A stretch of DNA of 6,302 nucleotides from Halobacteriales archaeon (lineage in GTDB: Archaea; Thermoplasmatota; SW-10-69-26; JACQPN01; JAIVGT01). The notes under the pieces are model-generated. The model saw only the letters and a program-made list of their open reading frames with translations. It made no database searches and had not been told where the DNA came from. Location of the stretch: positions 1 to 6,302 of the forward strand of contig JAIVGT010000248.1 in the NCBI GenBank assembly GCA_020201485.1, read 5' to 3'. Positions 1 through 6,096 of the stretch are shown in pieces (positions within the stretch are counted from its first letter, which is position 1; each line of letters begins with the position of its first letter). Made by a program: the position numbers and the translations under genes.

Positions 1-580
1 ACTCCAGGCGGTACTGGATCATCGCGTCGCTGCCCATGTTGTAGGCACCGACCTCCAGCTGGCAGTTCGTGCACGCCGGGGTGAAGTTGGCGTGGAAGTA
101 GCCCTGGAAGCAGAAGCCGTTCGGGTCGAGGCACTGCTGCACCTGCGCGCCGTTGGCGCTCTGCGTGTCGTTGACCCAGGCGACGAACCTGTTGTCGGCG
201 GTGATGTCGAGCACGTACGTGCCGCCGCAGGACTTGAACAGGTTGCGGAAGTTGTACGCGCTCGGCACGAACTGGTTGTCCGCCCAGATGGTCAGGGGGG
301 TGGGCGTGCCCGGGCCGCCGTTCGGGAACACGGTCCACGCGCCGTTGCGCGTCCTGCTCGTGGAGGGCGAGTTCCACACGCCGCTCGTCGGCGTGCGCCA
401 CTCGCTGCTCGTGTTGCTGACGACGAACGTGTCGCAAGGCGGGGGGAGCGCGGCGTGGGCCGGCTGCGCCATCGCCAAGAACGCCACCGCCAGGCCGGCG
501 AAGGCCACGAGCAGGACGAGCTTCGTCCCCACGTTCCAGGCTTCCTCGTTGCGCACCGTCGGCAGGCTGCTCGCACGCAT
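1..580 (-). CDS. Secreted protein of unknown function, N-terminal part (runs off left edge)
   Basis: I do not recognise the family. The minus-strand frame is open from an ATG at 580 to the window edge, giving 193 residues with no stop, so the C-terminus is missing. Residues about 20-43 form a hydrophobic segment ending in AQPAHA-A, a good Sec signal peptide with likely cleavage near residue 43. The mature part is rich in N, T, G and aromatic residues, as in extracellular beta-sandwich domains; the stretch around residues 123-139 (VLDITADNRFVAWVNDT) resembles strands of galactose-binding or PA14-like folds, but this is only a resemblance. Six cysteines (49, 118, 150, 157, 170, 173) could form disulfides, with CxxC at 170-173. 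Three N-x-S/T sequons occur (N56, N137, N165). The start is uncertain: no ribosome binding site precedes the ATG, and a GTG at 532 just before the hydrophobic segment is an alternative. A weak TATA-like CTTGCA lies about 41 nt upstream of 580. It is co-oriented with the solute-binding gene to its right, 152 bp away. Confidence 0.8.
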   Translation of the reverse strand, partial: MRASSLPTVRNEEAWNVGTKLVLLVAFAGLAVAFLAMAQPAHAALPPPCDTFVVSNTSSEWRTPTSGVWNSPSTSRTRNGAWTVFPNGGPGTPTPLTIWADNQFVPSAYNFRNLFKSCGGTYVLDITADNRFVAWVNDTQSANGAQVQQCLDPNGFCFQGYFHANFTPACTNCQLEVGAYNMGSDAMIQYRLE

Positions 581-628
581 AGGCGGGACCCCGTCGCCCC
601 GCCACGCCCCCGGGGGTGCAAGCCCGTT

Positions 629-646
629 CGCAGGAAACATCCTGCG
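629..646. repeat. Small perfect inverted repeat (possible stem-loop)
   Basis: CGCAGGA at 629-635 and TCCTGCG at 640-646 are exact reverse complements separated by the 4-nt loop AACA. It lies in the gap between the minus-strand solute-binding gene, whose stop is 87 nt away, and the start of the secreted-protein gene 49 nt away. It could be an operator for the secreted gene or a processing or termination stem for the upstream gene. There is no T-run beside it, so it is not a classical intrinsic terminator. In such GC-rich DNA a 7-bp stem can arise by chance. Confidence 0.35.
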
Positions 647-687
647 CCGCGCACCCCTCGGCGCGGACAGGCTTCGCAGGCACCGCC

Positions 688-713
688 CAGGAACGCGCGA
701 CAGGAACGCGCGA
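688..713. repeat. Two tandem copies of a 13-bp unit
   Basis: CAGGAACGCGCGA occurs at 688-700 and again, exactly, at 701-713. It is non-coding in the interpretation given here, 20 nt beyond the stop of the minus-strand solute-binding gene and about 108 nt upstream of the secreted-protein start. It could be a pair of regulator sites or a simple slippage duplication. The repeat itself is certain; any function is speculation. Confidence 0.6.
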
Positions 714-732
714 GACCGGTCAACGCCCGCGC

Positions 733-2145
733 TCAGGGGCGCAGGTTGTCCTGCACCGTCTGGATGCTCCCGTCCGAGGCGACCTTCCACACCGTGTACA
801 CGCCGTCCGTCGGGTCGCCCTTGGCGTCGAAGTTGAAGTCGTGCGCCGCGCCCTGGTAGTCCAGGTTGCACAGGTGCGTCGGAGCGCCGGCCGTGGTGAG
901 CGCGACCTGCGCGTTGCCGCCGCTCACCGGCACGTCCGTCGCGCCGTCCTTGTTGCCGACCTTCAGGATGTTCGCCTTCACCGCGTCGCCCGTGTTCGCC
1001 CCGCCGCACTGCGCGGCGAGCGCGATCATCCACGTCGCGTCGTAGCTCTCCGCGGCGAAAAGGCCAGGCGCGTGGCCGTACTTCGCGCTGAAGCTGCTGT
1101 TGAAGTGGGCGAACCCGCCGCTCGTCACGCTGCCCGGGGCCGTGCCCCGCAGGTCCTGCAGGATGAAGCTGCCCCCGCTCGCCTTGCCCGTGCCGGTGAC
1201 GAACTTCGCGTCCTTCACGCCCTCGCTGAAGAAGAACACGCTCTTGCCCATCACGCCCCGCGTGTACGCCTGCTGCATGATGGGCGTGGCCTGGCCCGGG
1301 TACCCCACAAGCACCACCGCGTCGCTCGCGTCGTTCCCGGCGCGCTGCACCTCCGTCGTGAAGCTCTGCGCGTTCTCGTCGAACTTCAGCTCGTCCTTCA
1401 CCTGGCCGCCCATGGCGGTGAACGTCGCGCGGAACACGCCGCCCAGGCCGACGCCATACGGGTTGTTGACCTCGAGCAGCGTGACCGTCCGGCAGCCGTC
1501 GTCGTGCACGACGCGCGCCAGCACCTTGCCCTGCAGGGCGTCGCTCGGCGGGATGCGCAGGAAGAAGCCCTGGTTGTCGTGCGAGGCGTCGGTGAGCGCG
1601 GGGCTCGTGCTCGCCGGCGTGACGACCACGACGTGGTTCGTCTTCGCGCTGTCGAGGACCGCGCCCGTGATGCTGCTCGCCGCCCCGCCCACCACCCCGG
1701 CCGCGTGCGCGCTGACGAACGCCTGGAAGGTCTGCGGCGCGCCGGCCGTGTCGCTGCTCTTGTCGTCCTGGTGCTGGAGCGTGACGGGCGCGCCGTTCAC
1801 GCCGCCCGCGGCGTTGATCTCGTCCCTCGCCATCTCCGTCGCGTTCTGCATGTCGCCGCCGTAGGCGCTGAGCGAGCCGGTCAGCGGCAGGAAGGTGCCG
1901 ATGACGAGCCCGGTGCCCGTGGCCTGCGCCGCGAGCCGGGCGGGCAAGCCCAGTCGCTCCATGCGGTCGCCGTCGGCGACCTGCATCGTGCTCGCGTTGC
2001 CCCCCATCGCGCCGCCGCACGACGTCGTGATGCCGGTGCCCGTGGAGCCCCCGCCCGGCGTGTTCGCAGGACCGGTGGGCTGCGTGCAGCCGGCGAGGAG
2101 CGCGGAGGTCAACAGCACGGCGAGCAGGAGCGGGCGGTGGAGCAT
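733..2145 (-). CDS. Liv-type (Peripla_BP_6) ABC transporter solute-binding lipoprotein
   Basis: This 470-residue protein is an extracellular receptor of the LivK/Peripla_BP_6 class, which binds branched-chain amino acids, amides, urea or related small molecules and delivers them to an ABC importer. The N-terminus is a lipoprotein signal with lipobox LLAGC (lipidated Cys20). Residues 21-78 are a long G/T/S/P/A-rich linker with one Cys (43). The binding domain starts near residue 80 with the family hallmark VIGTFLPLTGSLSAYG, followed by ARDEINAAGGVNG (106-118). The ligand-site-like segment TPASTSPALTD lies at 176-186, LEVNNPYGVG near 224-233, and the C-terminal FDAKGDPTDGVYTVWKV at 439-455. I chose the ATG at 2145 over an in-frame GTG at 2169 because it puts the lipobox at the usual distance and lies 42 nt from the TATA-like core, matching the divergent gene. 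No LivH/M/F/G partner is visible in the window, so the permease must be elsewhere or shared, or lie beyond the left edge. The exact ligand cannot be read from the sequence. Confidence 0.92.
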   Translation of the reverse strand: MLHRPLLLAVLLTSALLAGCTQPTGPANTPGGGSTGTGITTSCGGAMGGNASTMQVADGDRMERLGLPARLAAQATGTGLVIGTFLPLTGSLSAYGGDMQNATEMARDEINAAGGVNGAPVTLQHQDDKSSDTAGAPQTFQAFVSAHAAGVVGGAASSITGAVLDSAKTNHVVVVTPASTSPALTDASHDNQGFFLRIPPSDALQGKVLARVVHDDGCRTVTLLEVNNPYGVGLGGVFRATFTAMGGQVKDELKFDENAQSFTTEVQRAGNDASDAVVLVGYPGQATPIMQQAYTRGVMGKSVFFFSEGVKDAKFVTGTGKASGGSFILQDLRGTAPGSVTSGGFAHFNSSFSAKYGHAPGLFAAESYDATWMIALAAQCGGANTGDAVKANILKVGNKDGATDVPVSGGNAQVALTTAGAPTHLCNLDYQGAAHDFNFDAKGDPTDGVYTVWKVASDGSIQTVQDNLRP

Positions 2146-2181
2146 GCGCGGTTCCCCGGTCGCGGGCACGGGGACGAGCGT

Positions 2182-2197
2182 GGATAAGGGTTTCTTC
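2182..2197 (-). promoter_or_regulatory. Archaeal-type BRE/TATA-like promoter of the Liv-type lipoprotein gene
   Basis: Read on the minus strand this is GAAGAAACCCTTATCC: an A-rich BRE-like stretch followed by a CTTAT TATA-like core. The TTAT core begins 42 nt upstream of the ATG at 2145, which would put the transcription start near 2160 and leave a leader of about 15 nt. A GGGGA sequence 7 nt before the ATG is a weak ribosome binding site at best. The same element, at the same distance, precedes the divergent operon, which supports both calls. Confidence 0.55.
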
Positions 2198-2267
2198 CCG
2201 AAGCGGCCCGCACGCGCGATGCGACAATCCGCGCACCGCCTCCTGGAGAATCCGACCAGCCTACGGC

Positions 2268-2278
2268 AAACCTTAAGG
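2268..2278 (+). promoter_or_regulatory. Archaeal-type BRE/TATA-like promoter of the dpp operon
   Basis: AAACCTTAAGG is the only A/T-rich island close to the start in this GC-rich region. Its TTAA core begins 43 nt upstream of the ATG at 2316, so transcription should start near 2300 with a leader of about 16 nt. The leader contains GTGAG (2308-2312), an archaeal-type ribosome binding site 3 nt before the ATG. The core is itself an 8-bp palindrome (CCTTAAGG, 2271-2278) and abuts a longer palindrome. Confidence 0.55.
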
Positions 2279-2288
2279 CGCGCGCCTT
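2275..2288. promoter_or_regulatory. 14-bp perfect palindrome, candidate operator of the dpp operon
   Basis: AAGGCGCGCGCCTT equals its own reverse complement over all 14 positions. It overlaps the 3' half of the TATA-like box and runs toward the inferred transcription start. A dimeric repressor bound here would be expected to block TBP/TFB or polymerase. The palindrome is directly visible; the operator role is inferred from position only, and the GC-alternating centre makes chance occurrence less unlikely than usual. Confidence 0.4.
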
Positions 2289-2315
2289 CCGTGCGCCGTC
2301 ATTCGACGTGAGCCC

Positions 2316-4103
2316 ATGCGGACCGGCGCCCTCGTCGCAAGCCTGCTCCTCCTCGCGCTCGCCCTCGCCGGCTGCGCGAGCAAAGGCCCGACCGCGAGCG
2401 CGAACGAGGTCGTGTTCACCACGGCCAACATCGGCGACCCGGAATCGCTCGACCCGGCCTACGACTATGAGCAGAACGGCGGCGCGGTCCTGCAGAACGT
2501 GTACGACACCCTCGTGTACTACAACCGCGCCTCGGCCACCGACCTCGTGCCCACCATCACCACCGCCGTGCCCAGCCTGGAGAACGGCGGCATCAGCGAG
2601 GACGGGCTCACCTACACCTTCCACCTCAAGCCCGGCGTGAGGTTCAGCGACGGCACGCCCCTGAGCGCGGCCGACGTGAAGTTCAGCTTCGACCGCGTCG
2701 TGCTCATGAACGGCCCGAACAGCCCGGCGTGGATCGACGGCGTCATCGCCGGCGCGGAGGCGTACGGCACGACCCCGGGCACGGCCCAGGACCGCGCCGC
2801 ATACGTCGCCGAGGGCGGCGTGCAGGTCCTCGACCCGAGCACGGTGCAGTTCCGCCTGAGCAAGCCCGACGCCGCCTTCCTGTACAAGATCGCCTACACC
2901 CAGGGCAGCATCGTGAGCAGCAAGGCGTTCAAGGCGCCCCATCCGGAGCGCCAGGAGAGCTGGGGCGTGGCGAGCACGAGCGACGGCCTGCCCCCGCCCG
3001 CCTCCGGCGGCCGGCGCGCCGTGACGCGCGACCCGTGGGCCGACCGCAACGCCGTCGGGACCGGCCCGTTCAAGCTCGACCGCTGGGTGCCCGGGGACAA
3101 GGTCATCCTGCGCAAGAACCCGTATTACAGCGGCAGCCCGAAGCCGCAGGTGGACGTGGTCGTGCTGCAGAAGGTCGTGGACCTGAACACGCGCATCCTC
3201 ATGCTGCAGAACAAGGAGGCGGACGACATCTACGTCAGCCCGAGCGACGTCGTCCAGGTGCAGGGCAAGAGCTTCGCCCGCGTCATCGAGCAGCCGAGCT
3301 TCGTCATCGTCACCGGCATCTTCACCCGGCACGTCACGAACACCCAGGAATGCCCGGTGGACGCCGTGAGCCAGCAGGCGGACTGCGACTTCTTCAGCGA
3401 CGTGAACATGCGGAAGGCGTTCGCGCTCAGCTTCGACTACCAGAAGTTCGTGGACGACGTGACGCACAACCACGCCATCCAGCTCACGAGCGTCGTCCCC
3501 AAGGGAATGTTCGGCTACGCCGACCTGCGGGGCACGCAATACGACCCGCGGCAGGCCCAGGCGGCGCTCCAGGCCAGCCACCACCCCGGGGGCTTCAAGC
3601 TCAACGTGTACTACAACGCGGGCAACGCCCTGCGCGAGGGCGCGGCGCAGCTGCTGAAGTCCGGCCTGGAGGCCCTGAGCCCGAGCATCAAGGTCAACGT
3701 GCAGCCCCTGGACTGGGCCACGGCGCTGCTTCCTGGCGGCAAGAAGAGCGGCTTCGCCATGTACTTCATCGGCTGGAGCCCGGACTACGCCTTCCCCGAC
3801 GACTACGTGAAGCCGTTCGCGGACGACCGCGCCGGGCAGTACGCGGCCTGGGCGAAGTACGACGACGCGGAGCTGAAGGCCATGATCGATGACGCCCTCG
3901 CCACCGTGGACCAGGGGCAGCTGGAGCAGAAGTACGCCGCCATCCAGCAGCACATGACGCAGAACTACGATTATCTGTACCTGGCGCAGCAGACGAACCC
4001 ACACGTTGAAGGCCCGTGGGTGCGCGGATACTTCTACAACCCGATGGACAGCAACCAGCCCCTCGTCGGTCATTACCAGTACATGAGCAAGGTCAGGTCC
4101 TGA
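2316..4103 (+). CDS. dppA: Dpp/Opp-type peptide ABC transporter solute-binding lipoprotein (SBP_bac_5)
   Basis: This 595-residue protein is the extracellular receptor of a peptide-class ABC importer, likely for di- or oligopeptides; some family members bind nickel complexes or sugars instead. Residues 1-20 are a lipoprotein signal with lipobox LALAGC (Cys20 lipidated). The family 5 signature spans about 78-128, with LTYTFHLKPGVRFSDGTPL followed by ADVKFSFDRV. The hallmark VGTGPFKLDRWVPGD is at 247-261, RKNPYY at 266-271, MRKAFALSFD at 365-374, and GWSPDYAFPDDYVKPF at 486-501. Length is in the usual range, slightly long because of two segments: a P/G-rich stretch around 222-236 and a region near 346-357 with the only two cysteines outside the lipobox (C346, C357), which could form a disulfide. 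The ATG at 2316 has GTGAG just upstream and a TATA-like box 43 nt away. First gene of the operon; its TGA overlaps the dppB ribosome binding site. Confidence 0.95.
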   Translation: MRTGALVASLLLLALALAGCASKGPTASANEVVFTTANIGDPESLDPAYDYEQNGGAVLQNVYDTLVYYNRASATDLVPTITTAVPSLENGGISEDGLTYTFHLKPGVRFSDGTPLSAADVKFSFDRVVLMNGPNSPAWIDGVIAGAEAYGTTPGTAQDRAAYVAEGGVQVLDPSTVQFRLSKPDAAFLYKIAYTQGSIVSSKAFKAPHPERQESWGVASTSDGLPPPASGGRRAVTRDPWADRNAVGTGPFKLDRWVPGDKVILRKNPYYSGSPKPQVDVVVLQKVVDLNTRILMLQNKEADDIYVSPSDVVQVQGKSFARVIEQPSFVIVTGIFTRHVTNTQECPVDAVSQQADCDFFSDVNMRKAFALSFDYQKFVDDVTHNHAIQLTSVVPKGMFGYADLRGTQYDPRQAQAALQASHHPGGFKLNVYYNAGNALREGAAQLLKSGLEALSPSIKVNVQPLDWATALLPGGKKSGFAMYFIGWSPDYAFPDDYVKPFADDRAGQYAAWAKYDDAELKAMIDDALATVDQGQLEQKYAAIQQHMTQNYDYLYLAQQTNPHVEGPWVRGYFYNPMDSNQPLVGHYQYMSKVRS

Positions 4104-4105
4104 GG
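4101..4105 (+). promoter_or_regulatory. Ribosome binding site of dppB, overlapping the dppA stop
   Basis: TGAGG contains the dppA stop codon (TGA, 4101-4103) and a GAGG core (4102-4105) 6 nt before the ATG at 4112. This decides the dppB start over earlier in-frame codons inside dppA and implies translational coupling. Confidence 0.7.
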
Positions 4106-4111
4106 CTCCGC

Positions 4112-5161
4112 ATGGCCCTCGCCGGCTACATCGCGCGCAGGCTCCTCCTGCTGGTGCCTGTCATGCTCGGCGTGACGCTCGTCACGTTCAGCCTGACGTG
4201 GGTCGCGACGCAGGGCGACCTGAGCCGGGGCTACGTCACGCTGAAGATGACCGACCGGCAGGTGGAGCAGCTCAAGCACGCCAAGGGCTTCGACCAGCCG
4301 TTCTACATCCAGTACGGGAACTACCTGGCGCGCCTCGCCACCGGCGACCTGGGGGTGACGAAGACCGCCGGCTTCGGGGAGCGCCCCATCAACGACGTCA
4401 TCGCCCAGCGCTTCCCCGCCACCATCGAGCTCACCATCGTCGCCATGCTCTTCGCGGTGCTCATCGGCATCCCGCTGGGCACGCTCAGCGCCATCCGGCG
4501 CGACAAGCCCCTGGACCACGTGAGCCGCATCGCCGCGCTCAGCGGGGTGAGCATCCCCATCTTCTGGCTCGGCCTCATCCTGAAGATGACCTTCGCCACG
4601 CACACGGGCATCAGCCTCTTCCCCCTGGGCGGGCGCTACTCCACGAGCCTGGCCTTCACCCATCCCGTGCTCTTCGAGCCCAAGCCCACCGGCCTGCTCC
4701 TCGTGGACACGCTCCTCGCCGGGGACGTGGACGCGTTCGGCGACGCCTTCCTGCACATCGTCCTGCCCGGGGTCACGCTCGGCTACGCGACGATGGCCAT
4801 CATCACGCGCATGATGCGCAGCAGCATGCTCGAGGTCCTGCGCCAGGACTACGTGCGCACGGCGCTGGCGAAGGGCCTGCCGCAGCGGCTCGTGTACAAG
4901 AAGCACGCCCGGGCCAACGCCATGCTCCCGACCGTGACCGTCATCGGCCTCGCCTTCGGCTCGCTGCTGGGCGGGGCGGTGCTCACCGAGACCATCTTCC
5001 AATGGCCCGGCCTGGGCGAGTGGAGCACGCAGGCCATCGCCAGCGTGGACAGCAACGCCGTGCTGAGCTTCACCATCCTCGTCGCCATCATCTACGTCGT
5101 CGCCAACCTCGCCGTGGACATCGTGTACGCCTACCTGGACCCGCGGGTGAGGCTGGGATGA
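4112..5161 (+). CDS. dppB: Peptide ABC transporter permease, DppB/OppB family
   Basis: This 349-residue membrane protein is one of the two channel subunits of the peptide importer. Hydrophobic segments lie at about 9-30, 104-127, 142-163, 214-232, 276-297 and 318-340, six as expected. Family hallmarks are GDLGV at 78-82 (usually GDLGxS), RFPATIELTI at 100-109 and the C-terminal YAYLDPRVRLG. The cytoplasmic EAA loop that docks on the ATPase is QDYVRTALAKGLPQRLVYKK at 245-264, followed by HARANAMLP. Between the third and fourth membrane segments there is a loop of about 50 residues (TGLLLVDTLLAGD at 193-205), a pattern I associate with archaeal and some bacterial DppB proteins. The open frame extends upstream into dppA, but the ATG at 4112 gives the normal N-terminus (YIARRLLLLVPVMLGVTLVTF) and has a GAGG site 6 nt before it. 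The stop overlaps the dppC start. Confidence 0.96.
   Translation: MALAGYIARRLLLLVPVMLGVTLVTFSLTWVATQGDLSRGYVTLKMTDRQVEQLKHAKGFDQPFYIQYGNYLARLATGDLGVTKTAGFGERPINDVIAQRFPATIELTIVAMLFAVLIGIPLGTLSAIRRDKPLDHVSRIAALSGVSIPIFWLGLILKMTFATHTGISLFPLGGRYSTSLAFTHPVLFEPKPTGLLLVDTLLAGDVDAFGDAFLHIVLPGVTLGYATMAIITRMMRSSMLEVLRQDYVRTALAKGLPQRLVYKKHARANAMLPTVTVIGLAFGSLLGGAVLTETIFQWPGLGEWSTQAIASVDSNAVLSFTILVAIIYVVANLAVDIVYAYLDPRVRLG
5146..5152 (+). promoter_or_regulatory. Ribosome binding site of dppC inside the end of dppB
   Basis: GGTGAGG lies 5 nt before the ATG at 5158. It is the strongest ribosome binding site in the window and fixes the dppC start at the ATGA overlap (ATG 5158-5160, dppB stop TGA 5159-5161), although the open frame extends far upstream. 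Confidence 0.75.
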
Positions 5162-6093
5162 GCGCGCCGGCCTCGGCCCTGCCCAGCCCGGTGCGCGTCA
5201 CGCGCCTCGAGGCCCTGCAGCCGCGCATGCGGGAGTGGCGTTACTCCTGGTACCTGCTGAAGCGCAGCAAGCTGGCCATGGTCGGCCTGGGCATCGTGCT
5301 GTTCTACGTGCTCCTCGCCATCCTCGCCCCGGTCATCGCCCCCGCGCCGAGCGGCGCGCGCGACCCGTACGAGATGCAGCCCGACTTCGCGAACGAGCTG
5401 CTCCCGCCGGGCGGCGCGCATCCCCTGGGCACGAGCACGGGCGGCATCGACCTGTTCTACGGCATCGTGTGGGGGGCGCGCATCAGCATGGCCATGGGGC
5501 TGAGCGTGGTCGCGGTCGGGGTCGTGGTGGGCCTGGTGCTGGGCGTGGTCGCCGGCTACTACGGCGGCTGGATCGACGAGCTGCTCCTGCGCATCACGGA
5601 CGTGTTCCTCGCCCTGCCCCTGCTCATCCTCGCCATGGCCGTGGCCATCGCCCTGGAGCGCTCGCTGGGCAGCATCACGCTCGCCCTCATCGCCACCTGG
5701 TGGCCCCCGTACGTGCGCCTCGTGCGCGGCCAGGCCCTCCTCGTGCGCGAGCAGCAGTTCGTCGAGGCGGCGCGGGCGAGCGGGGCGAGCGACGCGCACA
5801 TCATGTGGCGGCACATCCTGCCGAACAGCTTCGCCCCCGTCGTCGTGCAGCTCACGCTCGACATCGGGGTCGTGGTCCTCGTCGCGGCCAGCCTGGCCTT
5901 CCTCGGCTTCAGCGGCACGAACACGTTCACCACGGAGTGGGGCTCGCTCGTCAGCATCGGCCAGCGCTACGTGGCGGGCGGGCAGTGGTGGACCGTGACC
6001 TTCCCGGGCCTGGCCATCTTCGGCTTCGTCCTCGGCTTCAACCTGCTCGGCGACGGGCTGCGCGACATCCTCGACCCGCGGCTGAGGAAGTGA
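5158..6093 (+). CDS. dppC: Peptide ABC transporter permease, DppC/OppC family
   Basis: This 311-residue protein is the second channel subunit, pairing with the DppB-like protein. It has the family's cytoplasmic N-terminus, a first membrane segment at about 39-61, an extracytoplasmic loop, then further segments at about 110-135, 148-165, 171-183, 225-250 and 278-298. The motif HPLGTSTGGIDLFYGIVWGA (88-107) matches the DppC entry motif but departs from the usual HPLGTDxxGRDxxSR: Ser replaces Asp, GID replaces GRD and YG replaces SR. The EAA loop is QFVEAARASGASDAHIMWRH at 200-219 followed by ILPN, and the C-terminus is GDGLRDILDPRLR, both typical. It overlaps dppB by ATGA, so coupled translation is very likely. 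Confidence 0.96.
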   Translation: MSAPASALPSPVRVTRLEALQPRMREWRYSWYLLKRSKLAMVGLGIVLFYVLLAILAPVIAPAPSGARDPYEMQPDFANELLPPGGAHPLGTSTGGIDLFYGIVWGARISMAMGLSVVAVGVVVGLVLGVVAGYYGGWIDELLLRITDVFLALPLLILAMAVAIALERSLGSITLALIATWWPPYVRLVRGQALLVREQQFVEAARASGASDAHIMWRHILPNSFAPVVVQLTLDIGVVVLVAASLAFLGFSGTNTFTTEWGSLVSIGQRYVAGGQWWTVTFPGLAIFGFVLGFNLLGDGLRDILDPRLRK

Positions 6094-6096
6094 GCC

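Noticed and set aside
607..616. CCCCCGGGGG palindrome upstream of the secreted-protein gene
   Set aside because: It is a plain C-run/G-run of a kind expected by chance in DNA this GC-rich, and flanking pairing is weak.
92..859. Plus-strand open frames across the left end (92-859 and 153-836)
   Set aside because: They run antisense to the secreted-protein gene, cross the intergenic gap and enter the Liv-type gene. The minus-strand reading has a signal peptide and plausible extracellular composition, while these do not.
2146..2169. GTG at 2169 as the start of the Liv-type lipoprotein
   Set aside because: It would add MPATGEPR before an already well-formed lipoprotein signal and leave too little room after the TATA-like box. 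The ATG at 2145 fits both.
616..2187. 523-codon open frame on the plus strand opposite the Liv-type gene
   Set aside because: Composition is dominated by R, A, V and H and no motif is recognisable. The opposite strand encodes a recognisable lipoprotein receptor through the same region.
2729..3892. 387-codon plus-strand open frame inside dppA
   Set aside because: It is an out-of-frame shadow made almost entirely of R, G, P, A and H.
2109..4073. 654-codon open frame on the minus strand opposite dppA
   Set aside because: It is antisense to a gene with clear SBP_bac_5 motifs. Its product is rich in R, H, V and A with no domain pattern, as expected when the sense gene has strongly GC-biased third positions.
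4016..4111. Upstream in-frame extension of dppB into dppA
   Set aside because: The extra residues are a shadow of the dppA coding sequence. The ATG at 4112 gives the normal family N-terminus and has a ribosome binding site.
4073..5002. 309-codon minus-strand open frame opposite dppB
   Set aside because: It is antisense to a permease with six membrane segments and an EAA loop. Its product is E/H/V/R-rich with no motif.
4198..5157. Upstream in-frame extension of dppC through dppB, suggesting a fusion
   Set aside because: The first 320 codons are out-of-frame dppB sequence of R/H/G/A-rich type. GGTGAGG and the ATGA overlap place the true start at 5158.
5131..5814. 227-codon minus-strand open frame opposite dppC
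   Set aside because: It is a shadow of dppC with R/H/A/E-rich composition and no recognisable domain.
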